Below are positions 40,519 through 49,020 of a stretch of 64,000 nucleotides of DNA, piece after piece. Positions within the stretch are counted from its first letter, which is position 1; each line of letters starts with the position of its first letter. The notes beneath the pieces are model-generated. The model saw nothing but the letters and a program-made list of their open reading frames with translations, had not been told where the DNA came from and made no database searches. The stretch is from Clostridiales bacterium oral taxon 876 str. F0540 (GTDB lineage Bacteria; Bacillota; Clostridia; Clostridiales; Clostridiaceae), in the NCBI GenBank assembly GCA_000466585.1, contig KE993477.1, forward strand, positions 79,687 through 143,686. Reading direction: 5' to 3'. The translations under genes and the position numbers were made by a program.

Positions 40519-41691
40519 TTATACAATATTTATTTGCTTTCTATATTTTTTATTCTTATACATATCTTTATCAGCGGTATCTATAGCAGACTGCATTTTT
40601 GAGATTGATTTTTCAATATATGAGAAGCCAATTGATATATGAATGGGTGTACTCTTATTATTTTCATTGAATAGCTTTATAGCCATTTGAAGATTAAGGT
40701 AAAGTTCTTTAACCTGAGAGAAGGATTTATTTTTTATAATGACAACAAATTCATCCCCTCCAGTTCTTGAAACTACGTATTCATCATCATTAAATACCAG
40801 TTGCATTACCTTTGCTGTACGTTTTATTAAGCTGTCCCCTTTTGAATGTCCTAAAGAATCGTTAACATTTTTTAAATTATCCAAGTCGCATGCAACAATT
40901 CCTACCGGAACATCTATAGAAGTATTTAACATATCCATTTGCTTTAAAAAATAATTCTTATTATACAGCCCGGTTAAATTATCAGTGTAGCCTAGCTTTT
41001 CAAGTCTTAGCTCCAACTCTTTTCTATCCTGAATATTTCTTGTGATAGACTCGCAGGCAACATATTGGTTGTTCTCATCAAATTCCGGTATAATGTAGTC
41101 TTCCAACCATATATAATGTCCGTCTTTATGCCTCATTCTTACCTGAAACAATTTTGAAAAATCTGTATCAGCTTTAATCTTTGAGTACTGTGCTTCTCTA
41201 TCTTCAGGATGAACCAATTCAAAAGGAAGCATAGGATTTTTCATATAGTCTTCTAAAGGATATCCAAGAATTTTTTCCACTGATGGACTTAAGTATATAA
41301 ATCTTGGCTTTGGTAAAATTTCAAACCTGCATACTATGTCTTTAGTCTTCTCAAACATTTTCAGTTTCATCTTGTCCATTTTTTCCAACTCTTTATATTT
41401 GCTAATATCAATAATTGAGAGGAAAATGCCTTCATCAGTTGTATTAACTTGTATATCAAAGTATCCCTTTACTCTGTCTTTGCCTTCAATTTCTGCATTA
41501 AAGCTGCGAACCAATTTCAATTCTTCATAACTGTAATCAATATAATCAAATATATAAGCTCCTATCAATTCACAATCTTTGTAGCCTATAACATTATAGC
41601 AATTTGAAGAAACCCTAGTTATAATACCTTTTTTATCTACTTCTATTTTAAGTTCCCTAGACACGAAATTATCATCAGTATGTGAACGCAT
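40519..41691 (-). CDS. PAS-PAS-GGDEF diguanylate cyclase, cytosolic
   Basis: 390 residues from ATG 41691 (SD GGGGGAG); a TTG at 41706 overlaps the SD. PAS 1 (about 12-110) and PAS 2 with PAC (about 118-225, GYPLEDYMKNPMLPFELVHPED and MRHKDGHYIWLEDYIIPE) precede a GGDEF domain (about 235-388) with intact GGDEF and substrate residues. The inhibitory RxxD site is absent (NDDEY at that position), so feedback inhibition by c-di-GMP is not expected. No TM segments. Stand-alone gene. Probable role: signal-dependent c-di-GMP synthesis. Confidence 0.92.
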   Translation of the reverse strand: MRSHTDDNFVSRELKIEVDKKGIITRVSSNCYNVIGYKDCELIGAYIFDYIDYSYEELKLVRSFNAEIEGKDRVKGYFDIQVNTTDEGIFLSIIDISKYKELEKMDKMKLKMFEKTKDIVCRFEILPKPRFIYLSPSVEKILGYPLEDYMKNPMLPFELVHPEDREAQYSKIKADTDFSKLFQVRMRHKDGHYIWLEDYIIPEFDENNQYVACESITRNIQDRKELELRLEKLGYTDNLTGLYNKNYFLKQMDMLNTSIDVPVGIVACDLDNLKNVNDSLGHSKGDSLIKRTAKVMQLVFNDDEYVVSRTGGDEFVVIIKNKSFSQVKELYLNLQMAIKLFNENNKSTPIHISIGFSYIEKSISKMQSAIDTADKDMYKNKKYRKQINIV

Positions 41692-41865
41692 GTTACTCCC
41701 CCCCAAACCAAAAGCAATTTTCCCAACATTTCAACAATATATTACATATATTATATTATAAATAGTTACAACTTTCTATATTAGTAAACTATGAAAGTTT
41801 ATTTTTAGTTACATTGCATTCACATAAAAATTTATTTATATAAAATTTAAAATCAGCCGTATTAA

Positions 41866-42249
41866 TTAGCTGTTATTACTCAAGAAATTTTCAAGCTCAT
41901 TTTTTAATTCCAAGGCATCAACAGATATTCCTCCGCCAGCTGTATCTGCAAATACAAGCACTCTGCAGCCATCTCGCTTCATACCTTCAAGCCAGTATTC
42001 CAAAAACTCATATATATCAATTGTATCTATTTGAGCTTCCTTCCACTGATTTTCCTTACAGTACTTTGCGAATTCATAGGAAGGCCATAACGGCATGGCA
42101 ATTCTTCCTTTATCATCAGTTATAGTTATCCATCCATTTTTGTTCTTTAATCCGCAAACCTGCTCAGACTCAGCTACCTTATTGAAAAAGTACTTATACT
42201 TTCTATCTCCAGTTAAACAAAATATTTCTTCTACTTCACTGTAAGTCAT
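41866..42249 (-). CDS. DUF2750 family protein
   Basis: 127 residues. The sequence matches the DUF2750 layout: KYKYFFNKVAESEQVCGLKNKNGWITITDDKGRIAMPLWPSYEFAKYC, then IDIYEFLEYWLEGMKRDGCRVLVFADTAGGGISV. Soluble, no catalytic motif known. SD AAGGAG before the ATG. Its stop and the neighbouring broken MFS gene are 27 bp apart, in one direction. Function of the family is unknown to me. Confidence 0.8.
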   Translation of the reverse strand: MTYSEVEEIFCLTGDRKYKYFFNKVAESEQVCGLKNKNGWITITDDKGRIAMPLWPSYEFAKYCKENQWKEAQIDTIDIYEFLEYWLEGMKRDGCRVLVFADTAGGGISVDALELKNELENFLSNNS

Positions 42250-42275
42250 TGTTTTCTCCTTATTAATTTATTTTT

Positions 42276-43227
42276 TCAAGCTTTATTTTCACCTAAACGC
42301 CACTTTGTTATTTTACAATTATAAATATAAAACAATATATAGGCTAAAACACAAATAACTACGCAAACCATAAAAGCTGATGATGTGGAGATATCAGCTA
42401 TTTTTCCAATAATAACATTAACTCCGGCAGCAGTCATATCTCCAAACATGGCAAATACAGATAATAAGGTAGCCCTACCAGCATTTTCTATATTATTATT
42501 TTCAATATCTAAAACTATCGGCGAAATTATAGCTGCACTGCCGCAGATAAGAACTATTGATAATATGGTCAGCACCGTGCTTGAGGTCAATACAAGTATG
42601 CCGCAGCATATAATTATAGTTATATATAAAATTTGAATAACTCTATTTTTACCAAGCCTAATGCTGAATTTATAAGCTTTAACTGATATAAGACGGGCTA
42701 TCTGAATAACCACTGCCAATATACCAAAATATTTAATACTTATTCCGCTTCGCAGATATTGTACCTGATTTAAAAATACACTTACTACCTGAACCACCTC
42801 AGTTATTAACGCAAAAGAAACTACCAGCACTATACCTTCCAAATATTTTTTCGCTTTCCTCTTGTTTGACAGATGAATATAAAAGAGCTATATCGCAGCC
42901 TGATATTCCTGCTAAAGATGCGGATAATAATACTCGTTCCAAAAAGAACATTTCAAAAGAATTTGCTTTATAAAAAACTATTTTTGAGATAAAGAATAAA
43001 AAATTTGAGATGAGAAGAGTTTTCTTGTAGCCAAACTTGTCTGCAAACCATCCCCATGGAATCTCAAATATAATCATTAATATCCATGATACAGATTCTA
43101 TCAAAAACATACCTAATAAAGATAAGTTTCTGCTTTGTCTGTACAGGGTAGCAATAGGTCCATAAAAAACGAGACCCTGAAGAAAGACAATAATGTACAT
43201 CAAATGCACATTGATCTTTTTATTCAA
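42276..43227 (-). pseudogene. MFS transporter gene with frameshift and probable internal deletion
   Basis: The N-terminal part (from TTG 43227, SD TGGAGG) encodes helices 1-4 with motif A GWFADKFGYKK, then leaves frame at about 42799-42845 after KQEESEKIFGRYSAGSF. A second frame (to 42276) encodes the C-terminal half, helices 7-12. Together they give only about 315 residues against roughly 400 for the family, so helices 5-6 seem to be missing as well as the frame being broken. Both parts match one MFS protein. Confidence 0.8.
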
Positions 43228-43470
43228 TTTTAATACACCTCCAAAATCACACGACAAAAAAACCTAGGAAAGGTTAATTTAAAAATCATCTGTAAATTTA
43301 AGGTGCATTAAATTGGTCTATACATTTTTTATCTCCTTCAAAATTTAATAATTATATTATATCACTATGGATAATTCTGTATATAGATATCGCGATATAT
43401 AGTTAGGTACAATAAATCAATTTAAATTAAGATCACGTTAAGGAATAATGTTAATTTTACGCCAATATAA

Positions 43471-43490
43471 AAGAGGTCATTTGACCTCTT
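43471..43490 (-). terminator. Terminator after the methyltransferase gene
   Basis: 9-bp stem AAGAGGTCA / TGACCTCTT with a 2-nt loop, followed on the minus strand by TTATATTGG and preceded by T-rich sequence; acts on the 43553 gene. Confidence 0.65.
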
Positions 43491-43552
43491 TGTTTTGTCA
43501 TATGAAAATGTTGCTAGTTAAGGAAACTCAAATATTACTTGTCATTCTATTA

Positions 43553-44287
43553 TTACTTTTTTGTTGCTGACACAAGTAGCATCATTGGCCTGCGTAATTC
43601 ATTAAGCATTCCCGGAATAGTATAGAGTGAATCTTCTTTTGGTTTTGGTTCAACAAGTCCTGTTATTTCAAACCCTTCTTGTATAAGGCTGTTTAAGTAT
43701 GTTGTTAATGTTCTATGATATTTTATAACTTCTTCACCTAAAAAGTTTGCGTTGCGGACACCTTCAGTAAAATATTGATCAATTGGCCAATGCAGGATAT
43801 TGCCTTTGTCATCATAATACCAATCCTGTTTTCCTTGTGAAGTAAAAATTGGATGTTCTACAGAGAAAACAAATTCTCCACCTTTTAATATACACTTACT
43901 TATTTTACTTAAAATATCCTCATATGATTGAATGTAATGAAGAGCCAATGAACTGATAATAACGTCAAATGAATTGTCAGGAAAATCAATATCTTCTATG
44001 GGCATACATATATACTGGATATTTTCTGATTTTGTTTTGCTCCCTGCCTCATTTAACATCTTTTGTGAAATATCAACTCCAATGACAGACCTTGCACCAT
44101 TTTCTATAGCATATCGGCAATGCCATCCAAAACCACAGCCTAAATCTAAAACCTTTTTACCTTTAAAATCAGGTAGCATTTTTTTAAGTTCATGCCACTC
44201 TCCGGCACCTTCAAGTCCATTTTTTGAACGATTCATATTACTATATTTATCAAAAAAATTTTTATCGTCATATTTATTTTGCTTCAT
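43553..44287 (-). CDS. Class I SAM-dependent methyltransferase
   Basis: 244 residues from ATG 44287 (SD CGGAGG, 6 nt); a longer frame to 44344 has no SD. Motif I KKVLDLGCGFGWHCRYAIENGARSVIGVDIS and the FDVIISSLALHYIQSYEDIL strand are clear, with a C-terminal extension (WPIDQYFTEGVRNANFLGEEVIKYHRTLTTYLNSLIQEGF) typical of Methyltransf_11 enzymes acting on small molecules. The start overlaps the stop of the hydrolase gene by 14 bp, so translation is coupled. Confidence 0.9.
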   Translation of the reverse strand: MKQNKYDDKNFFDKYSNMNRSKNGLEGAGEWHELKKMLPDFKGKKVLDLGCGFGWHCRYAIENGARSVIGVDISQKMLNEAGSKTKSENIQYICMPIEDIDFPDNSFDVIISSLALHYIQSYEDILSKISKCILKGGEFVFSVEHPIFTSQGKQDWYYDDKGNILHWPIDQYFTEGVRNANFLGEEVIKYHRTLTTYLNSLIQEGFEITGLVEPKPKEDSLYTIPGMLNELRRPMMLLVSATKK

Positions 44288-45164
44288 TTTTATTACCTCC
44301 GTCTGCTTTGTGTAATACATCACGCAGCGTGCAGGCCCATTCATCAGGCATATCAGCTAAGGAACCGTGATGTCCTGGAAAGGGAACCAGCTCACAACCC
44401 AGCTTCTCAGCCATGTTTTTATTGCTTATGGCATACCACGTCTTCTTATTTAGTGACCATTCCCCAACTGCCACAAATACCTTGACACTATTTTCCTTAA
44501 GTTTCTCAATATTAGGCATATAGTTAGTAACTGGCAGCAGTTCAAGTTTCATGGAGACATCTGCTTCATCCTTTTGATTTTTGTGATGTTCATCACTTGT
44601 GTTGTAGTAATTTTTTATATATTCATCTGACTTTTTCGATGCCTTTATCATTTTCATTACAGGAAGCTGAGCACCAAACATGAAACGAAGTGATGCTGCT
44701 GATGAACCGAAACGAAAGGCTGTTAAATATACACTAGAAAAAAATCGCTGCCATTTTAGAGCATTCGGATGCATCCTTGCCATTGGCGCTTCGTGAGCCA
44801 CCACAGCACGAACAGCACTTGGATATGTCTTGGCCATATCAAGTGCAATTACTGCACCAGTGCTATTGCCAAATATGAAACCAGATTCCTCACCGGCTGC
44901 TTGTAAAACAGCTAAAGCATCACGGCTTTGCTGTCCTATCTCAAAATTTTGCGGACTATTCATAGTACTACGTCCATTTGCTCGGCGGTCATAAGTTATT
45001 ACTTTATACTCATTACTAAGCAAATCTGCAAGGCCTGAATAGTATTTACCCTCACCAGCAGGAATCAGCAGCAGCGGCTTACCCTGCCCACGTACTTCGT
45101 AGTATAAATTATCACCCTCAGTTGTTACATAACCACATTCTATATTTCTATCTTTTGTAAGCAT
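44274..45164 (-). CDS. Alpha/beta-fold hydrolase
   Basis: 296 residues, SD GAGGAG. The nucleophile elbow is GNSTGAV (about 99-105), the oxyanion segment LLLIPAGEGKYY comes earlier and the catalytic His lies in PFPGHHGSLADMPDEW near the C-terminus. The lid region (about 130-200) is helical. Intracellular: no signal peptide. Family members are esterases, epoxide or haloalkane hydrolases; the acid residue is probably Asp/Glu in the VFVAVGEWSLNKK region. First gene of a two-gene operon with the methyltransferase. Confidence 0.88.
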   Translation of the reverse strand: MLTKDRNIECGYVTTEGDNLYYEVRGQGKPLLLIPAGEGKYYSGLADLLSNEYKVITYDRRANGRSTMNSPQNFEIGQQSRDALAVLQAAGEESGFIFGNSTGAVIALDMAKTYPSAVRAVVAHEAPMARMHPNALKWQRFFSSVYLTAFRFGSSAASLRFMFGAQLPVMKMIKASKKSDEYIKNYYNTSDEHHKNQKDEADVSMKLELLPVTNYMPNIEKLKENSVKVFVAVGEWSLNKKTWYAISNKNMAEKLGCELVPFPGHHGSLADMPDEWACTLRDVLHKADGGNKNEAK

Positions 45165-45355
45165 ACTAATTATCTCCTCATTTTCAATTATTAAAATTTA
45201 TCAGCCATCAAATATCCAAGCCGTATTGTAAATCCATTTTCAGAGCAAAACTTCAATAACTTAAATCTCAAAAATATTATATCCTTGTTTATCTTTTTTC
45301 CTCAAGTTCATAAATAATTCTGTAATAAAGTCGACAGTCAAACTATTTTATATAA

Positions 45356-45394
45356 AAAGCGGTACTTAAAACTATAGTTTTTAAGTACCGCTTT
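45356..45394. terminator. Terminator of the CD3324-family gene
   Basis: Stem of 18 pairs with one bulge (AAAGCGGTACTTAAAACT and complement), T-rich on both sides. Confidence 0.8.
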
Positions 45395-45397
45395 ATT

Positions 45398-45673
45398 TTA
45401 CTTTTTCATTTTTACTTTTCTAATTATTTTTCTAATAGTATGCTCAGTAAGGTAATACTTCTCAGTAAGTGATTTAATCGAAGTTCCTTCTTGGAAGCTA
45501 TTATAAATTTCTTTATTCCTATTAATTAAATCGTTTTTTGTTCCGTTATTTTCTCCCCATGACTTTCGATTTTCACTTTTTCTAGGTACATATAAATAAC
45601 TGCCATCAGTATATTGTTGAATTATTTCAACCACATACTCAGGTAATATATCTTGTGCTTTTTCATATTTCAT
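45398..45673 (-). CDS. CD3324-family (Mor-like) HTH protein
   Basis: 91 residues, SD AGGAGC. The N-terminal KAQDILPEYVVEIIQQYTDGSYLYVPRK is the signature of CD3324-type clostridial proteins that resemble Mor/C phage activators; the C-terminal half (SIKSLTEKYYLTEHTIRKIIRKVK) is a helix-turn-helix. The preceding NRKSWGENNGTKNDLI segment is the beta-wing region. Putative small transcription regulator; targets unknown. Preceded by a long structured leader with its own promoter-like TATAAT near 45885. Confidence 0.8.
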   Translation of the reverse strand: MKYEKAQDILPEYVVEIIQQYTDGSYLYVPRKSENRKSWGENNGTKNDLINRNKEIYNSFQEGTSIKSLTEKYYLTEHTIRKIIRKVKMKK

Positions 45674-45743
45674 AATAATTGCTCCTATCTACATTTTTGT
45701 AAATAACGAAGCAAAGTCTGCACAAATATATTTTAGCCTTAAA

Positions 45744-45862
45744 ACTAGTAAATTAGGCTCCGAACAAATTTATGTTCTATATTTTCATGCAGCCTTGCCC
45801 GGAGCATTTACTAGTAACTGGGACTTTTATATTGCCCACTCTGCATTCCCCCCAACATATCT
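45744..45862 (-). promoter_or_regulatory. Structured leader of unknown type before the CD3324-family gene
   Basis: Sense strand: ACTAGTAAAT-GCTCCG (45815-45800) pairs with CGGAGC-(2 nt)-ATTTACTAGT (45762-45744), a 16-bp interrupted helix over a 37-nt loop; upstream a GGGGGG tract and GTCCCAG follow. ACTAGTAA occurs twice. The leader between promoter and gene is about 170 nt. I do not recognise a riboswitch class. The rest of the 45674-45996 gap has nothing else I can assign. Confidence 0.45.
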
Positions 45863-45996
45863 ATATTAGTTACAAAAGTAATTATAACATACTCAACTTA
45901 TGATCTAAATAAACTTATACTACTTTACTTATGTGCAGTAATTTACATAATTCATATCTATGGTACTGTTAAATGTTTCTAATCCTGATAATTTTA

Positions 45997-46440
45997 CTAA
46001 GCCTCAACTTCAGAAGTACAATGAGGACATCTAGTAGCGTCAACATGTATTTCACTATAGCAATACTTGCATAGCTTAGTTTTAACAGGAACAGGCACAG
46101 GAGCTTCCTTCTTCCTTGTAAAGCGGTTTATTTGCTTAATTACTATAAATATTGAAAAAGCAATTATTAAAAAGTCCAAAACGTTATTTAAGAATACCCC
46201 ATAATTTATAGTAGCTACCCCGGCTTTTTTAGCTTCTTCCAAGGTATTAAAGTTTCCGGCGCTAAGCGGTATAAACCAGTTGGTAAAATCAAGCCTTCCA
46301 ACTAAAAGCCCTATCAATGGCATTACAATATCGCTTACTAAGGATGAAACTATTTTCCCAAAAGCTCCTCCAATTACAACACCCACTGCTAAATCAACCA
46401 CGTTTCCTTTCATGGCAAACTGTTTGAATTCCTTCCACAT
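45997..46440 (-). CDS. mscL: Large-conductance mechanosensitive channel with C-terminal zinc ribbon
   Basis: 147 residues, SD TGAGGAGG. Two TM helices (about 17-40 and 78-102), the MscL signature KGNVVDLAVGVVIGGAFGKIVSSLV and the FTNWFIPLSAG loop identify MscL, the emergency turgor-release channel. After the second helix a Pro-Val linker leads to a CxxC-x10-CxxC zinc ribbon (Cys 124, 127, 138 and 141) in place of the usual C-terminal helix bundle. Monocistronic. The ribbon adds a metal or redox-sensitive element on the cytoplasmic side (inference). Confidence 0.93.
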   Translation of the reverse strand: MWKEFKQFAMKGNVVDLAVGVVIGGAFGKIVSSLVSDIVMPLIGLLVGRLDFTNWFIPLSAGNFNTLEEAKKAGVATINYGVFLNNVLDFLIIAFSIFIVIKQINRFTRKKEAPVPVPVKTKLCKYCYSEIHVDATRCPHCTSEVEA

Positions 46441-46502
46441 ATCTAGAACCTCCTCATGAAACTAAATTTTATAAATATTATAACACACTCATTATTTTTA
46501 TT

Positions 46503-47444
46503 CTAAACTCTATGCTGGTCATAAATCTTCATCATACTTTCAATTCTCCTTATAAGCTCCTCACGCACATTCGCAGGCTCTAGGCACTCACATTTGTCTC
46601 CAAAACTTAGCAAGAGATTGTAACCAAAATCGTCAGTTACAAAAGGGAAGCTTACAAGCAATTTATCTTCTCCGTATACCTCAACATTTTCCTCTTCGCA
46701 GTATTCAATTATTCTATCTCTCAGCGATTCGTGAACCAAGAGCTTTATTGAACCAATTCTTTTTTCTACGTGTTCCCAAGCACCTAAAACCAAATCATCC
46801 AGCTCCCTAGGAATAAAGGTATCTTCAAGAATTTCAAGTTCACTAATACGGGATAACTTAAAAATTCGAAAATCCTGTCTGGAATCACAGTAGCCTTGCA
46901 GATACCAGTTCGACTCCTTTAAAACAAGCCTATAGGGTTCAACCCTTCGATTAGTTTTTTTATTATTTCTATCAGAATAATTAAAGCTCAATAGTTTCTT
47001 ATCATTAAGTGCTGTTTTTATTTTTTCAAGGTTAGGCTGTAAATTCTTATTCCCAATCCAAGGAGAAAGATCTATAGTAATCTGATTGGATTTCAGTTCA
47101 ATTTCCCTCGCCTGATCAGCCGGAATCATACCTTTTACTTTTGCAAGTGTATTAGTAATTTCATCATTAGACATTGTGGAGGAAATACTTCCAAGCCCCA
47201 TTAAAAGCGTTGCAACATCGGATGTAGTAAAAAGCTTCTTATCGATCTTATATTCCTCCATAATTCCAACACCCCCATTAACTCCTGGGTATGAAATTAT
47301 TGGTATACCTGCTAAGTTTAATGTTTCTATATCTCTATAAATAGTCCTTGGTGTTACTTCAAACATCTCTGCAAGCTTCACTGCGCTAATCTTTCTGCGT
47401 TCAAGCAATACCATAACTATTGAAATCAGTCTTTCAATTTTCAA
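46503..47444 (-). CDS. YafY-family transcriptional regulator (HTH_11-WYL)
   Basis: 313 residues. N-terminal HTH_11 (VMVLLERRKISAVKLAEMFEVTPRTIYRDIETLNLAGIPIISYPGVNGG, about 8-58), a WYL domain (about 140-225, RVEPYRLVLKESNWYLQGYCDSRQDFRIFKLSRI) and a C-terminal WCX extension. WYL domains bind ligands such as nucleic acids or nucleotides. Divergent from the flavin-type gene at 47554, with a palindromic operator in between: a local regulator-target pair. SD is weak (AAAGGATTG). Confidence 0.9.
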   Translation of the reverse strand: MKIERLISIVMVLLERRKISAVKLAEMFEVTPRTIYRDIETLNLAGIPIISYPGVNGGVGIMEEYKIDKKLFTTSDVATLLMGLGSISSTMSNDEITNTLAKVKGMIPADQAREIELKSNQITIDLSPWIGNKNLQPNLEKIKTALNDKKLLSFNYSDRNNKKTNRRVEPYRLVLKESNWYLQGYCDSRQDFRIFKLSRISELEILEDTFIPRELDDLVLGAWEHVEKRIGSIKLLVHESLRDRIIEYCEEENVEVYGEDKLLVSFPFVTDDFGYNLLLSFGDKCECLEPANVREELIRRIESMMKIYDQHRV

Positions 47445-47475
47445 ATTCTATCAATCCTTTATTTTAATTTATTTA

Positions 47476-47504
47476 ATATTATAACCATGACATACTGCTG
47501 TCAA
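47476..47504 (-). promoter_or_regulatory. Promoter and palindromic operator between the WYL regulator and its divergent gene
   Basis: Minus-strand promoter TTGACA (47504-47499), 17-bp spacer, TAATAT (47481-47476). The palindrome TGACA-TACTGC-TGTCA (47488-47503) overlaps the -35, so binding would block the regulator's own transcription. Confidence 0.65.
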
Positions 47505-47553
47505 GGTTACCTGATAAAATAAAAATGTACTATAAATAAATCAAAAAAGGAGA

Positions 47554-47982
47554 ATGAAAATGGATTTTTTAAATGAATTTAATAGAATAATGGACGGTAC
47601 CAAAAATATTGCTTTAGCAACTACAGTTGAAGATATCCCTAATGTTAGACTTGTGAATTTTTATTATAATCCTGAAAATAAGGGGGTTGTTTATTTTGCA
47701 ACCTTCAAGGGAAGTTCAAAGCTCCTTGAGTTCTCAAATAATGATAAGACAGCCTTTACAACTATTCCTGTAAACAGCAGCGAGCATGTCAGAGTTATTA
47801 ATGCTTCAGTTCAAAAAAGTAATTTAACTATATATGATTTAAAAGAGGAGTTTGTTAAAAAGCATCCTGACTATGAAATAACTATAGCTCAAGCCGGCCA
47901 AATGCTTGAAGTTTATGAGCTTCATTTTAAAGAAGCAAATGTTATTTTAGGCATTAAGCAGGCTGCTAAAATAGCCTTATAA
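47554..47982 (+). CDS. Pyridoxamine 5'-phosphate oxidase-like flavin-binding protein
   Basis: 142 residues, SD AAAGGAG. Split-barrel FMN-binding fold: NIALATTVEDIPNVRLVNFYYNPENKGVVYFATFKGSSKLLEFSNNDKTAFTTIP is the standard PNPOx-like start with the dimer-interface segment. Proteins of this class bind FMN, F420 or haem and act as small oxidoreductases. Divergent from the WYL regulator at 46503, with the shared operator in the 109-bp gap; likely its target gene. Substrate unknown. Confidence 0.83.
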   Translation: MKMDFLNEFNRIMDGTKNIALATTVEDIPNVRLVNFYYNPENKGVVYFATFKGSSKLLEFSNNDKTAFTTIPVNSSEHVRVINASVQKSNLTIYDLKEEFVKKHPDYEITIAQAGQMLEVYELHFKEANVILGIKQAAKIAL

Positions 47983-48000
47983 ACTAATTTATTTTCTCTA

Positions 48001-48031
48001 TTGACTTTAACGCGGCGTCATACTCTATAAT
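48001..48031 (+). promoter_or_regulatory. MerR-type promoter of the DUF2268 gene
   Basis: TTGACT (48001-48006), 19-bp spacer, TATAAT (48026-48031). The spacer centre is the palindrome ACGC-G-GCGT. The MerR gene at 49021-49779 lies just downstream in convergent orientation and is the obvious candidate activator. Confidence 0.7.
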
Positions 48032-48087
48032 TCAATTTGTAACAAGTGATATCACAGTTTCAATTGAATTATAAGGAGATGATTTTA

Positions 48088-48951
48088 ATGGAGATAATTA
48101 TACAAGATACTTTAAGTTTATATAAAAAACTGCTTAGTTTGCCTGAAGATAAAAGAAACGAGTTCTTCAGCGAAGAATTACTGAAACCCTATAATCAGAT
48201 GTTTGAAATAATGCATATGCCAAAAACCACTGAGGCTTTAGGATGTATTCAATTATGCGGTCGTGACGTAAAGATGGCAGAAATGCTTGAAAAGCTTGAA
48301 AAAGCAGATGCATGGAATAATGCTAAAAAGACTATGGAAGCTGCTGCAGAACGCTTTGAAAAAACCGGCATTCCATTGCCTGAGAAAGTTGTAGTAGGAA
48401 TTTTCTTAGGAAACCCTGAATTTTTAGCTATGTCAGAAGGTTATACGGGTATGGGCTCTATACCGGGCTATATGATGATAATGATTGACCCAAATGAAAA
48501 GAACCTTCCAAAACTTAATGCATGTATAGCTCATGAGTTTCATCACAATGTGCTTTTCCATAATGCAAAGTGGAACTTTATAACTGATGTATCAGTTGCG
48601 AAGTATCTTGCTGTTGAAGGCTTGGCTGAAAGCTTTGCGGGCAACATGTTTGGCGAGGAGTTTGTCGGCCCATGGGTAACCTCTGTACAAGGTGAGGATT
48701 TAGAACGCTCAAGAAGAATAATTTCAAAATCACTTGATATTAAAGGTTTTATGGAAGTTAGAAAATATATATTTGGAAAGCATCCAATGATGCCTGAAAC
48801 TGATGATATTGGTATACCTTTCTGTGGAGGCTATGCTGTAGGCTATCATGCAGTACAAGCATATCTAAAAAAGACAGGTGTCTCAATAGAAAAAGCTACA
48901 ATAATAGATGGCGATGAAATAATGAGAGCATCCGGATATTTTGAAGTATAA
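48088..48951 (+). CDS. DUF2268-family putative zinc protease
   Basis: 287 residues from ATG 48088 (SD AAGGAGATG); a longer frame from 48046 lacks an SD. The family's metal-binding motif is IAHEFHHNVLFH (HExxH, about 148-159), with a later conserved Glu in the LAVEGLAESFAG helix as the third zinc ligand. FCGGYAVGYHAVQAYL near the end is also typical. No signal peptide, so cytosolic. The promoter suggests induction by the adjacent MerR regulator. Substrate unknown; peptidase activity in this family is predicted, not established. Confidence 0.83.
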   Translation: MEIIIQDTLSLYKKLLSLPEDKRNEFFSEELLKPYNQMFEIMHMPKTTEALGCIQLCGRDVKMAEMLEKLEKADAWNNAKKTMEAAAERFEKTGIPLPEKVVVGIFLGNPEFLAMSEGYTGMGSIPGYMMIMIDPNEKNLPKLNACIAHEFHHNVLFHNAKWNFITDVSVAKYLAVEGLAESFAGNMFGEEFVGPWVTSVQGEDLERSRRIISKSLDIKGFMEVRKYIFGKHPMMPETDDIGIPFCGGYAVGYHAVQAYLKKTGVSIEKATIIDGDEIMRASGYFEV

Positions 48952-48957
48952 TTAAAG

Positions 48958-48994
48958 GCATGTTATTTGAATTTAGTAAGTTCAAATAACGTGC
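48958..48994. terminator. Bidirectional terminator, palindrome family with 55516-55614
   Basis: 14-bp stem GCATGTTATTTGAA / TTCAAATAACGTGC (one G-U) with a 9-nt loop, flanked by T-rich sequence. The stem core recurs in the long hairpin at 55.5 kb. Confidence 0.8.
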
Positions 48995-49020
48995 TTATTT
49001 TATCTCAGCCAATACTATAC

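Noticed and set aside
45744..45870. ZTP or other known riboswitch because of CCGGGC-like bases
   Set aside because: The rest of the ZTP consensus is absent and the helix arrangement does not fit.
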